From Diplolepis rosae (taxonomy: Eukaryota; Arthropoda; Insecta; Hymenoptera; Diplolepididae), in NCBI GenBank assembly GCA_030998225.1, contig JAPYXD010000581.1, forward strand, positions 2,914,001 through 2,978,000: a stretch of 64,000 bases of DNA, in the 5' to 3' direction. The notes under the pieces were generated by a model. That model did not search any database and had not been told where the DNA came from. It worked only from the letters and a program-made list of their open reading frames with translations. Positions 10,041-22,700 of this stretch are shown here, one piece after another (position 1 is the first letter of the stretch; each line of letters starts with the position of its first letter). Position numbers and translations under genes: made by a program.

Positions 10041-11406
10041 CTAGGTCCGTGTGAATAAAGTAGGAGCTGTAAGTTTGGTTGCGCACGTAACCGACTTCTC
10101 CTCTTCTGAATTCGAAAACTCGGAGATGCCCGAAAATCTTCGGGAAACTTCGGCTCTCTCCTTATTTCGTCTATATATCGGTAAAATCAAGCGTTCCCTA
10201 ACTTTCTGAGTTTCTGCGATTTCTTCGATTCGATGTCTCGTGCATCTCGTCGTCTGCTCGCCCGGCGACTTCTGTTTACAAAATTTTACTGCTAACAAAT
10301 TTTGTAAAAAATCTTAAATAATGTTGATTACGTGACATAAATTTTATGAATTTCAGGAAATGTTAAATAATTCTTTCGAGTGTGTGATCTGCAAGGACTA
10401 TTTATTCGATACTATTTGTTTGTAGAATTTAAATTCAGAATTTGAGGTTAGGTTCATAACCCGTTGTAATCAAGTAATTTTATTTTTTAACTTTCTTTGG
10501 TTTCACTCAATTGATTTTGAATATTGTAAATTCAGAATGTTAATTAATTGTATTTTTATATAAATTTTTGGAATAATAATCATTTTTAATTAATAAATTC
10601 TGTCATAATTACCTTTTTTGTAATTCTATTTTCTGAGAATATAAAAACACTGCTTTAAAGACAAAATGTGGAAACCTAGCTTCAAGTTTGCTTACGTAGG
10701 AAAAACTTTGCAGGCAACCCGAAATTTATGAAATTACTAAATAAATAATTACTTACAGGAAATAACTCTTTAATATTCTTTCTTACTTATACCTTAGGTA
10801 ATAAAGTACATCTATGAAGGGAAAAATTGTTACTGTCAATATTTTTGGTCGGAAAGAGAAATTGAAATTTTGAGTTTAGAATTTAAATCCAATACTTTTA
10901 CAGTCTTGCAAACGAAAATTAAATTACAGATATCAAAATTTCACAAAAGTACAATATAAATCAGTAAATTAATGATACAATAATCTAAAAATTAAAGAGT
11001 TTTAAAATCGTTTGAACTCAAAATTTTGTTAATTTTCAAAGGCTTTTTTAAGGCTATAAGTGCTTTTCGAAAGTGATTAATTTAAAGCTTACAAGAAAAT
11101 CATAAGTGGACAGATTAAAAAATAATGATGCATTGAAAATTGTTTAATTAGTAATATTTTTTACAATTTTAAATTGAATATGTTGGGAATATTTAAGTAA
11201 AAAGATCTACAAATAATTATAATGGTTCCTCTTCACAAAAATTTTAATTGCAAACAATTCAAATTGTATAATGACCTCGATTTTTAAGCGTTTTTAAACT
11301 AAATATATAAAATTTAAAGTAATTTTAGTTATATATCGAAAAAATTGAAATAGTCCTCGGACTTCAGAAAACTAGGAAATTTATTCATGGAAATCATTTC
11401 TTTGCA
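10041..11406. other. No gene recognised; AT-rich
   Basis: Some balanced-composition sequence with a short non-homologous frame to about 10300, then AT-rich DNA with scattered stops. Nothing supportable. Confidence 0.5.
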
Positions 11407-12006
11407 CACTGAGAAAAATGGATTGTAAACGGTAATGAAAAATATGTTACCGTTATAATCTTGGACTATTAACTATGGGACAGCGATATAGATTATTGAA
11501 ACCATAATCGGTAGATGTTAAAAAAAAGATAGTATCGGATAATATCTTGGATTATAAACTGAAACATACCAGATTTAACGCGTGCAAAACAAAAGAAAGA
11601 TAGATACACAAGTATTATTATCATACCTCATTTATGTTCACATATTTAAGTACACAATGCTACACTATTTATAATCGCATAATACGCTTGAAATTAAATT
11701 TCAGAATCGCTTTTGGGTTCGAACCCTCTAACTCTACCTATATCGACATTGACTAAACGCATTCCTAACGCCTAAATCCTCTCGGCTATTCTCGCTTGCC
11801 ATATTCCGAAATAAATGTCGCTTATAAGCCACTACTGAGTTGGCCAGACTTGGATTCGAGTCTACGAAGCTATTTGGATAACGTCGGAAGCACTCGGACG
11901 ACATTCTGAAACGAATTATATGAAAAACCGAGAATGAATGTTTTGATTTTACCGAATACTATCCCTACTTTTAACATCCAGGTTTTATGATCCGTTTTTC
12001 TCACTG
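11407..12006. mobile_element. CACTGAG-type MITE, 600 bp
   Basis: Starts CACTGAGAAAAATGGAT and ends ATCCGTTTTTCTCACTG, inverted copies with one mismatch in the terminal seven. The dinucleotide CA lies on both sides (11405-11406, 12007-12008). No coding capacity. Confidence 0.75.
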
Positions 12007-12008
12007 CA

Positions 12009-14400
12009 GTTGGAAATTCCTTTGTTTACACCCAGCGTTGCCGGCACACGTGATTTACACATGAAGGTTATGTTTTCGTTACATGTGCGCGAGTTAAGCG
12101 AAACATCCAGATCGGTAAAATCTAATGATCTTTCGTTAATGTGTACTATACTAGTATTGTAATTCAGTTCCAGTGAATGGTACTTATCATCCTGTATTTA
12201 ATACATATGATAAAGGTATTTTTAACTCACAAGTGACAGAGTTAGATTTACTTTGATTTTACTATGAGATTTACGAAACGCTCAATAATTCCGACATTTC
12301 TTTTCAGCTATGTTAACAGTTTTTACTGTTACATTTACTTAAAATCATTTACTGTTCCTGGTTAGTAAATTTTGCCTTTCTTTTTTCTGCGTGTGGATGT
12401 TTGGAACTCGTAACTCTTTTTGAAGAATTTTTAAATTGATGACCGTGATTAACTGAATTTTATTATTGAAGAGAGCATTTACAAATGAAATTGTAGAGAA
12501 GAGGAACTGACTTTAAAAATGAAAATGCATAGCTTTTATGTATTCTCATCTTTTCCCTTTCTACTTGAAAATCTTTTAGGGCAGTTGAAACTACTAGTTT
12601 TAGTTGTTTGATTGGTTGGCTATCTATAGTGACATAGTTACGCCCCCGCAATAGTCGACGAAAATCTCAAGGGCTTACCCATTAAGATGGGCCTTGTAGG
12701 AGTTTCCAAACTTTTCCAGATTCATTGATTTCCCAAGAGATGGCGCTACATGTATATTCTAAAATAAAATACTTTGAAAATCAATTATTTAAACAATTAT
12801 GTTTACAGATTTCGTAAATTTCAACCAATCGAAAAGTCAAACTATGCTATGTTTCATTTATATCGTAAATTAGCTTACAAAATCGTTAATTTACATTAAA
12901 TTAGTCATGTTTCTACGTCAAATACAAAAGAATCATTGTCGCTTAAGATAAACACATATTTCGAAGTTATTTTTCCAAATAATTCTTATTAGACGCCGAA
13001 TATTTTGTTAAAATTATATAAGGTTTTAATAAACAAAATGGATGAATTTATTCAACAGTTTTCTCTTAATGGAATTCATTTCTCAAAAATATAAGTACTA
13101 ATTCTGAAATCTGGCTGAATAGTAATTTTCTATTGCTTTGTTTTAACATTTTTATTTGTAGGTAAAGATGTTATAATTTAACGTTTAAAACAAATTATTT
13201 TGATTTGAAAATTGTGTGCAAAGTTACTTATAAAATATATATCTAATTACATGATTGTGTCGGTAAAACAGAACATTTCTATTACTTAAAATCCTGAATA
13301 ACATTGATTTAATTGAATTATTAATTTTCTAATACAATTATATTTCGGATTATTAATTACAAGTTAGTTTAGGGTTTTTGTGACTCAGATTGATTTAAAG
13401 TTTTACGAAGTTTGAAATATGTTTATAAAGAATAATTGTATATTTTTGTGAAGGTAAAATAGTTAGGTTTGTTAAATTACTATTGAAAATAAATATGCAA
13501 TATATTCAATTATCAAATAAATTGATGTTTGAATTTCATAGAATTAATTCAAAATACAATGAAAAATGTATGAATAATTTTTAGTAATTTATAAACTGGT
13601 ATTTTACCTTCGTAAATAACTTCTCGAAAATTATTACATTGGTAAAGTAGATTCCTAATTATCAAAATCTTCTAAATAAATTGCTATTGGTTTTTAGTTG
13701 CATTCAATAGGTTTGCAACGTTAGTTCACATAAAAATAGATTAAAATTGCAGTTCTCTTATGAGTTGGTATAATTTCTTTTTCTATTCATATAAAAATTA
13801 AAAGTGATATTAATTTCTTATTTAAATCAAGTATTTTATGAATTTTTATTGTCAAAAGGTTTATTTTCTATGTTGCATAGGCCTAAGATATTATCTAAAC
13901 GGAAAATGCACTTTGTCTCTATTTGTTTTTTCATGGGCGTGGTACCAGCGCGGGCCCTTTTGACCATTAGCTTAAGCTATTTACGATATTACCGGAAATG
14001 GCTAATCGCTAAGCTATATACTGCTATAGCTCTATGCAGTTTTATGTATTTATTTAAAAGAGGATAGTAGATAGAAATATTTAATAAAGAATACGATTGT
14101 GGGCTGTATATTTTGGTCAAAGTTCCTAAGTGTACGTTTATTACTTTTACCGATTGCTATGAAATTTCAAATCTTCATATTGACGCAGCTGCACATTTTC
14201 TTAAAAGGTTTTTGAATCTATATTGTATTTGGAAAAGATATTGAGCTTAAAATATTTACATCTTTTAAGATTAAAATTTTGAAGAAAATAAAGTATTGCC
14301 AAGTTATTGCTTATAGAAAATTATAAATTAATGAAAAGTATTAAATGGACGCAGGACGTTACACCGCGCTCTGTATCTCTGTGAGATACCCCATAAAAGC
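12009..14400. other. No gene recognised; AT-rich
   Basis: AT-rich DNA with no convincing frame, RNA or repeat end. A short balanced stretch at 13930-14050 has no recognisable coding content. Confidence 0.5.
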
Positions 14401-14429
14401 TGACAAAGGGGGAGAAGAGGGTTGCTCCT

Positions 14430-15288
14430 CCTCCCCCCGATAGCAAAATCAGCTCTCGGCAAGGCATAAAGAAAAGCCGACTTGAGTGCTGGAAAAACTT
14501 GAACGGTGAGGTCGAGAAGGGCCCATGGGGTCTCGCCTTCAAAATAGTCACCAAGAGATTGGTGTCTAGAAGAAAGACCCCGGGCCTGGATAATCCCGAT
14601 CGAGTCAAGTACATTGTGCGGAGCTTGTTTCCACACGTAGAGCCATTCCAAAGACAGAAACGAAGTTCCTGCGTGGTCCGACGCGAAAAACATTTCACTC
14701 TCGAGGAACTAAAGAGAGCGGGTGGGGGGCTTAAGGCAAATACAGCCGCGGGGATCGACGGGGAGCCAAACCACATCCTCAAAGAGGTGATCGGGGCATA
14801 CGCAGAGATCCTCCTATAGACCTCTTTGTCTATTGGATACAATAGGGAAGCTTCTGAAGGAAATGATTCTACAAATACTGCAGGGTCACATGGTCCGCGA
14901 GAACGGCCTTTTGGAGAACCAGTTCGGCTTTCGAGAAGGCAGGTCGACAGTTAACGCCATCCAGGCAGTGGTGGACATCGCCACTAAGGCAAGAAGAGGA
15001 ACTGGTAAGCGTAAGGGATTCTGCGCTTTGATCAGCATTGATATACGCAATGCGTTCAATACCGCGAAGTGGAACAGCTGCATCGAGGCGATGGTGCGGA
15101 AAAAGGTTTTTAGACTACCTGCTGCGAATGATAGATGACTTTCTGAGCGACAGACGGGTAATATACGAGGACGACAAATGGTCTCTCAAAGAAGAGATGA
15201 CATGTGGCGTCTCTTAAGGGTCGCGGGTAGATCCACTCGTTTGGAACGTCATGTATGACGATTTCCTGGGCATGGACCTGCCTGATTT
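14430..15288 (+). pseudogene. R1-like non-LTR retrotransposon fragment
   Basis: The first part encodes a linker before the RT (GPWGLAFKIV ... HFTLEELKRAGGGLKANTAAGIDGEPN). After a deletion near 14820 come DTIGKLLKEMI, ENQFGFREGRSTVNAIQAV, ALISIDIRNAFNTA and, out of frame, MIDDFLSDRRVIYEDD and PLVWNVMYDDF. It overlaps the RT region of the leftward copy at 8.6-10 kb and carries the same frameshift (KKVFRLPAANDR then stop) and the same stop in the PQG motif (GVS-stop-GS). It ends abruptly at about 15288, where Penelope-like coding begins. Confidence 0.85.
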
Positions 15289-15910
15289 TTGCCAAGATAC
15301 GATGTGAAAGTTGTTTTTAGAATAAATTCCAAATTAGATAAATTTATAATATTAGGTAAAGATCCTTATGAAATTGGAGAACAAAATAACGTTGTTAATA
15401 AAATTTCTTGCCATTGTGGTAAGTGTTGTGTAGGTCAGACCAAACGTCCGTTGAGGATTAGAATTGATGAACATTTTAAGAATTTCAATCTTAATGAAAA
15501 GTTTCACAATGTCATCAGTAAACACCGTAAGAAGTATGAAGATGATCAAGAGAATCAATTTTTTATTTGGAATAATGTCAAAATTTTACATAAAGAAACC
15601 AATATATTTAAAAGAGCCTTTTCTGAAACGGTCTATATAAAAAAAGAAAGTGAGAATAGTCTTAATAAAATCACAGATATTGAACACTTGAATTCGTCTT
15701 ATAATATGATTTTTGATTTCTTATCTTAAAACTATTGTGATATTTTATCAGTTTGACTATTATGGGTTTGACATGACATTACATATTATTATCCATTCTG
15801 TGATGTACGTTTATTGGCTAATTTCTTGTATGCCCTGATTATGCCTCTGGAGATGAGGCGAAACGTTGGCAGAAATTTATTATGAATATACTGATGTCGG
15901 AATTGTACCC
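15289..15910 (+). pseudogene. Penelope-like element, GIY-YIG endonuclease end
   Basis: A 146-codon frame to TAA at 15729 encodes NVVNKISCHCGKCCVGQTKRPLRIRIDEHF, which fits the Penelope-type GIY-YIG nuclease (Y/V-K-I-C-x-C...YVGQT-R-L-R--EH). A charged tail follows. Downstream, GCCTCTGGAGATGAGGCGAAACG (15842-15864) resembles the conserved 3' end of Penelope-like elements. The reverse transcriptase is absent; the piece is fused directly to the R1 fragment, so it is a rearranged remnant. Confidence 0.75.
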
Positions 15911-16680
15911 GCATTGATTATTTCTACAATTATCTCAATATCACTTGGATGTAAAACAAATTTTATATAGAAAAAATCTTTTACAGAAAGCGTTACTAAA
16001 AGTCTTATCTTTCGTAAGTTTTAAATTTTTTTCTTACAACTGTTTAGGTTTGTCAAAGTATTGATTTACGAAGGTGTTCATGAAAATGCAAGATGCAAAT
16101 GCAAATCATAGATATTTCCAACAATGAAGTACGTGTATGATAAGAGAACTCTTTGGTTATATTAACAAAATTTTTTACTAAGTGCATGTTCTGCAAAAAG
16201 TTGCAAAGTAAATAATGATTCACCTCTAACATTTATGAGAAATCTAACCAAACTATTCTTTTAATAAAAACAAGATTAAGAGAATCAGATATAGTCAAAC
16301 AAAATTTAGTAAAATATATACAATTTCTGAATTTAAAAAATAATTTTGGTTGAATCAAAATAATAGATTTTGAAATTGATAAAATAATTTTATCAAAGGA
16401 ATTGTTGAAATAAGTTCGTTATTTTTTAGGGTCTGAAAACTTGTTTCGTAATATAAATATAAACAAATTTGGTTCTGAAATGAGAAAAAGAGAATAGAAG
16501 TTATCACTGAATCAGCAGTTACGTGTTCAGGCAAAATTTCCAGTAAAAAGGTAGAGAAATCGACTATTGTTGCCAATATTGATAAAAAGTATTAAAAGTA
16601 ATATTTTTTGTTAATTTTCTAGAAATAATACTTAAGATATGTAAATTATTATTTGATGTTGTTCCTGAGGTTTTCGCAGG
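15911..16680. other. No gene recognised; AT-rich
   Basis: AT-rich upstream flank of nitrobindin gene A; no supportable element. Confidence 0.5.
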
Positions 16681-16689
16681 ATTTGAAGT

Positions 16690-16754
16690 ATAGTGTAAAA
16701 CCCACTGCAAAGTCTTCGCGACGTATTACTTAAAAGTTTTCCAAGTTTGTTAAA
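16690..16754 (+). promoter_or_regulatory. Putative promoter/leader of nitrobindin gene A
   Basis: TATAGTGTAAAA lies about 60 nt before the ATG. This stretch aligns with 48276-48343 upstream of gene C, which has AATATAAAAG at the matching place, followed in both by TATTACTT(A/G)AA and CTT/GTT-AAAATG. Conservation between paralogues supports a TATA-type core promoter. Confidence 0.5.
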
Positions 16755-19700
16755 ATGTCATCCATTAGAATTTTTTTCTTAATCTTTTTCAGTACTTTTT
16801 CGCAAGATACCAGTGGTGAGTACTTTTGATTTTGTATTGTAAAATAATAATTATAGATTAATTTCTTCCCTAATTGCAAAAAATGTTGGGTTGACTTTCC
16901 TCTTTTGGGATAAAGGATTCTTTGATGTGTTTAACGAGCCATTTCTGTTAAAAAATCAATTTGGTTGATAAAATATTATTAAATCAAACGAATCAATTCA
17001 ACAAGGAAATTGTTCTAATACTGATATCCGCTTTTCTTAATTTGAACATATTTCATTTGTGAAATAAATGAATTTTTATTTTGAATTAGGAAAAGGATAG
17101 TTAATAAACAATTAACAATAACTCTACACTGAGAAAAAAGAACTGTTGAATCAAAAGTTTCGTTGCTATTGAATTCCGCATTATTGATCCAATAGTTTAT
17201 GTAAATAATTCAATAAACTTTGTTTCGGGCAAAATAACTCGAGTCTTTGAATTAAAAATACAGTACTACAGATAGAAAGATTGATGATTCAAAGAAACTG
17301 AAGTATATAAAGTTGAGGAAAATAAATTTAGATTTATTTCAAGGAAAACTTTTATTTAAAGTGATAAAAATACTTTTGAATCAACGAAGTATTGTTTTAA
17401 TTTATACAGAGAATGATTTCCGCCAAACAAAGATATTTTTGATTTGATAGTATTTACTGCTGATACAATGAATGGTGCTTTCGAATACAGTCAAAAGCAT
17501 GTACTATAAAATCTACAGTATCTGTGATAGAAACGAAGAAAAATAAATTTTGAGTCATCTGTATATTCTATTATCAGATTGAAATATGTATTTATATCGA
17601 AGAAAAATTCTTTCAATACGAACGGGAATATTGTCAAGTGATACACAAGTTTTTATCACTTAAAGTATTACACAATTTATATAAAGACATTATACAATTA
17701 GATGGAAACTATTAAACCTTTGTAATATATAAAATGTAGTTGTGCTTCAAGAGTATATGAAAATAGATTAAAGCACTATACTTAAAAAAAATTTAATTTC
17801 ATAAAAAGTAATGCGTGTATTTACATACGGGAATTGTAGCTCTTTTATAAGTCAAGATTTTTAAATATCGATCTTTTATTTTATGTACGGCAACTAAAAA
17901 AGCAGGCAAAATTAAACGCGAATGGTTACCCTGGCGGGTCGCATGAACCGAACTGTTACCGAATTGGGTATCATTTCGGTAACTCGGTAACATGACTGAA
18001 AACTGAATAAATGATACAAAATTAACACTTAAAATATTGATAGTGTGATTCTTTGTTAAAATTGGCCTAATAAACTTAAAAATAAAAATCGATAATTTGA
18101 TTTCCCGTCTGTAGAAAATAGAAGAAAGCATCACGATGTCGAATATGTCGATGTATAATATCGAGAAGAAAAGTAATTATTCTTTATTACTTCGCCCATG
18201 TGATTGGAAAAATTATTGTGGACAAAAAAACAGATTTTGAGACGAGAAGCAAAGACGATATGAGGACTGATTATAATAAAATAATTTCCTCCATTCTCAA
18301 AAAATTGGAAGACGTAATTGAACATTGTAAAACGTTTCTTAGGTATACTTATGGCAAAAGACGTAGTTTGTGCCCACTCTCATACACGTTTCATACAGTT
18401 TCATAGTATGAATATAGTATATACCTATAGCGAGTGCATTTGCGTATTGAGTGAAGTTTATCCAGTTTGCCGGCTGGTGCGTTAATTAAATTGATCGTCA
18501 CGTGGAGGTAAATCATAAAAATGAAAGATCAGCAGATTAGTGAGGATACGGACAATCCACAACCCGAAAAGAAATCTATTATGGACACTTTGAAAGAGTG
18601 GGGACTTAAAATGTTGATAGATGTTTTCAAAGGTAAGTCCGATTAGTGTTCTTAGCCTATATCAGACTGGCATTGTGGCATAATCGCACAGCTTCTAGCT
18701 TTTATGATTCCTTTACTTTTCTAGAAAACCAGATAGATGAAAAAATATTAGGTGATTTGACAGTCATCTATGTACAGCAATTAATTAAGTCAATTGGCCT
18801 ACGAATTAAATTCATCAGTGCATGGGAAAGCCATTTTCATAAAAAACTACCGGGTTCCTCTTTGCAGGTTAGGAATACATTGTTTTGAATTTTTTTTCGT
18901 GAATTTTATTCTAAAAGGTAGGAGCTTAAATTTCTGGCATTTGAATTTTTATTTACATTGGGAATTCGTAACCTGTGAAGTGTGCATGTTTGCTTTTATA
19001 AAGCGACTGTAGCTTGTCAATGGGAAAATTTAGCCAGAATGTTTATCTGAAATTTAAAATTGATATTGTTGTTTCATTTAATCATTTTTACTTTCATTTA
19101 ATTTGAAAATTTACTTTTTTTGAATAGAAAATATAGAGAAGCTTTCAATTTAGATACAAAGAAAAATTTTAAATGCTTTTTCCACTCTAAATTTGAATCA
19201 GTCAAAATCTACTGATTATCAGTGAAATTTGACTGATTCAAATAGTTAAAAAGAGGTTACTGTAAATCAGTCAAATTTCACTGATTATTTCAGTGAAAAT
19301 TTGACTTATTCAGATTTAGAGAGCAAATTCGGAAAGTTTTAGTTTTCGTAATGTAGTTGAGAGAGGTTGAATTTCACAGGCTTTCCATTGAAATTGTATG
19401 AGTAGTTTTAACTTAAAAAGTAATATTTTACATTTTATTCATTTGCAAAATGTTTGAATATTGCTTAAAATTATTGTTTCACTCAATTACGCAATGCATA
19501 GCTTATTTTGGTTCAAATCTTTCTAAATTTTAACAGCTTGTATATTTCATTTTTTTTCGATTTCTTAGTTTCAAATTATTATTATATTGCCAAGTTTCTG
19601 ATTTCTCGTTGTAAATTTCTATCATATATGATAAGACAATCTTAGAATTTTTGTATCTTACTTTTATTAAATAAATTTTTTTTTAATTCTTTTAAAATAT

Positions 19701-22700
19701 AATTTGATTTTTTTCTAATTTTTCAATTTTTCTTTATTAAAATGACAAGGACAACTCGCAGACAATTTCAGACGAAGACTCTGAAGGCGATTTTGAACAG
19801 GAAAATCATACACCACGTAATAATGATAAATTTATCGGACAGCGAATGCGAAGGGAAATTCAAGATTTGCCAAAAATAGAAGATATTCTTCAGGATTGTT
19901 CAGAAGGGCGTCTACTTATTAAAACTTACAAGAAGATAGGAACTCTCACTCGTAATGGAAGACGTGCACTCGTTGAGTCAATAACGTCATATCTATTGAA
20001 CTGCGTTGAAGGGTATATTTCTGTCAGTTCACGTTTTTTATTCAGTTTTTTTCCATGTTCCATTTCAAAAACAAGATTGCTGTAAATGTTAATCCGAAAA
20101 TATTAATTTTACAAATTAGAATTTTTCTTGAAAGCAATTTTTGGGCCTGTGAAAACCTTGAGAACCCTTTGGTAACTTAAGTCGAGCTTAAAAAAAAGCT
20201 AATTGGAATAAAAATTCTTTTATTAATTTTCTCTTATCAATATATACATGCTTATAAAGAAAGTTTCAAGAACAAAAAACGATAATTTTTTTATTTAACT
20301 CAGTTACGTTTCTTTTTTTTTTAAGTATAATGTGTAACAATATAAATTTAACAATTGAATAAATAAATGAGACTTTAAGTATAATGACACATTTACTTCC
20401 ACCAATTTTAATTTCTCTTGATAGAAAAAATTAATAAATTTAAAGTTATTAAAATTTTGTGACTTTCTCTGTTCCTCATGGTGCAGAAGTGCTAGGTACA
20501 AAGATTTCAAATATTTGGCGGAGGAGGTAAAGAGAGTTTTCCCTACTGAAGACATTCAGTATTATTACATACCGCCTGTCCCCAAAGCTAAATCTCCGAC
20601 CGGAAAATCCATATCCGTAAAGGGAAGATTGGCCATTAGATATTACTTCAGATTAAGGAAGTTGAGATCGTTAGATACCATTACTGATCATGAGAATCAT
20701 GAAGAGTATGATCAGTTTATGGATGGTAAGTTTTTCTAAAAGTATTTATCACAGATGACGTAACATTTATTTACAATTAGCACTACAGCAACAACTAATT
20801 CCTTCTCCAGCTTCAGTAGAACAAAGTGTTGAATGGTTAAAAAATAATCGTGGGCCATGGGATCTTGTTCTTCAGCACTGGAAAGTTACCTTTAATCTTC
20901 GGTCTGAAGATTTAAAAATTAGCTCTGCTACGAAATTATTTGATACTTACGAAAAGTGGCCCATTTTAAAACATCCGAAAGCTTATACGTTAATTGAAGA
21001 AGATTTTGTAAATTTTAAGTTTAGTGAAGAACCCATCCAATATGAAGCTATTCAAAACTGGCCTGATTTTTATGACGCCATTAGAAAGTTATGTCCACTT
21101 GATAAGAAGAAAGAAAAAGATCTTCGCGTAAAACATTTACTGAATTTGCTGAAGACGGCGGAGAGTGACGGTAATATTAATTTTTTATTTTAAATCACAT
21201 ATAATATTATTAAATATATTAATCACTTATTAAATTGTCTCTTTTTTTATGTATTTAGATGGAAAAATTATAACACAATTATGCCTCTTATCATATTTGG
21301 TTGCACCCAAAGGAAGAATACGTCGATCAAAGAAACCTGATTGGAAGTTCAGTATGTCGGAGTCGGAGAAAAGTATTGTCCAGCATTCTCAAGTCAGTCT
21401 AACTTCAATAATACTTAATTAGCCACACATAATATTCTTCGCTATAGTAAACTATTTCCTTAATTGCTATATTTTCAACCCCTTCCATTGATCACAAAAT
21501 TATAGTTGTTACATTTCTTAATTGCAATTTACCATTATTTTTTTGTTCTCTAGACGATCGATGACATTCAGAATATCCAGGATGACTACAAAAAACGAAT
21601 GAATGAGGAAGGTTTGACTGTTCAGCCTCATATTATTGTCGTCGGACCGGAAGTAAATACAGTAGAAAAAATCTATGTGGTCGTCGACGAAATCAAGTAC
21701 GAAGTAGAATCAGCAAAGCAAGCAATTGACATTTGCTTTAAGTCTTTCCATGTTTTTCACGCGGAGTATCCTCGACCTGCTGAACACGTTTGGCTTCTTA
21801 TTCAAAGGGCTCTCTACAAATTCTCTACTAAGTCAGATAAACTCAAAACAGACGTTATTGAAATTGCAAATGATCTTAAATTTTAAATAGTCCGTAAAGT
21901 GCCAAATCCTGAACTGCACATGATAAGCGGTTTCTTCTTCTGACAATATTTTTATAAACATTAAATAAAAATTGTAAAAATGTACTACTGTCCCGTGTGC
22001 TATGCATCCTGTGCGACAGAAGATATATTTATGAACCACTGGAAATGCAGGCACTCTGACGTGAACTCAAGTTTGAGTTGTAAACAATCTAGATGTTGCC
22101 GAGTTTTCTCAGATGTCTATGTTTTTAAAAGACATTTATCACGAGTTCATATTACGGATAGAGTAGATCAGCATGAAAAAAAAGTACAAATGATATAAAA
22201 AGTTTTCAAACCATTTCCGAAGCTAATTCTGATGTGCCAGCTTTGTCTCATCATTTTTCTCAATCTCTTAATACTCTCCCCAATATTTCCAGTGCACCAA
22301 GAGAAGTTCCAACTTTCACGCCAATGCAGTTTGCTGCAGAATTGAGTAAAAGTGTAGCGCTTTTCGTAGCAAAATTATATGCTAACTCATCTGTGCATCG
22401 GTCACTTCTTACAGAAATCGTAAATGGTTTAAAAGATATCACTAGTCACGTCGAAACATTGAAATTAATGTGCTCAGCAAATGAAACGACACAATCAGCT
22501 GATTTAAACAAGATGTTTGACATTTTTCAAAATGCATTTATAGACCACGGTACCGAACATCAATCGCTGCCTTACTTTCAAAATTGTAAAACACTAATTA
22601 TGCCAGAAAAATTCAATGTTGATGGTGACATGCAACCTAGACTTAGGGCAGGTAAACGGCAAACGAGCTATACAGACCACGATTTCTCTTTCGTCCCGTT

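Noticed and set aside
14321..14842. 173-codon leftward frame
   Set aside because: Antisense to the R1-like linker region; no family resemblance, and GC-rich LINE sequence commonly leaves long antisense frames.
15842..15864. Active hammerhead ribozyme at the 15.8-kb Penelope fragment
   Set aside because: The core reads CTGGAGA instead of CTGANGA and the sequence prefers a simple GCCTC/GAGGC hairpin.
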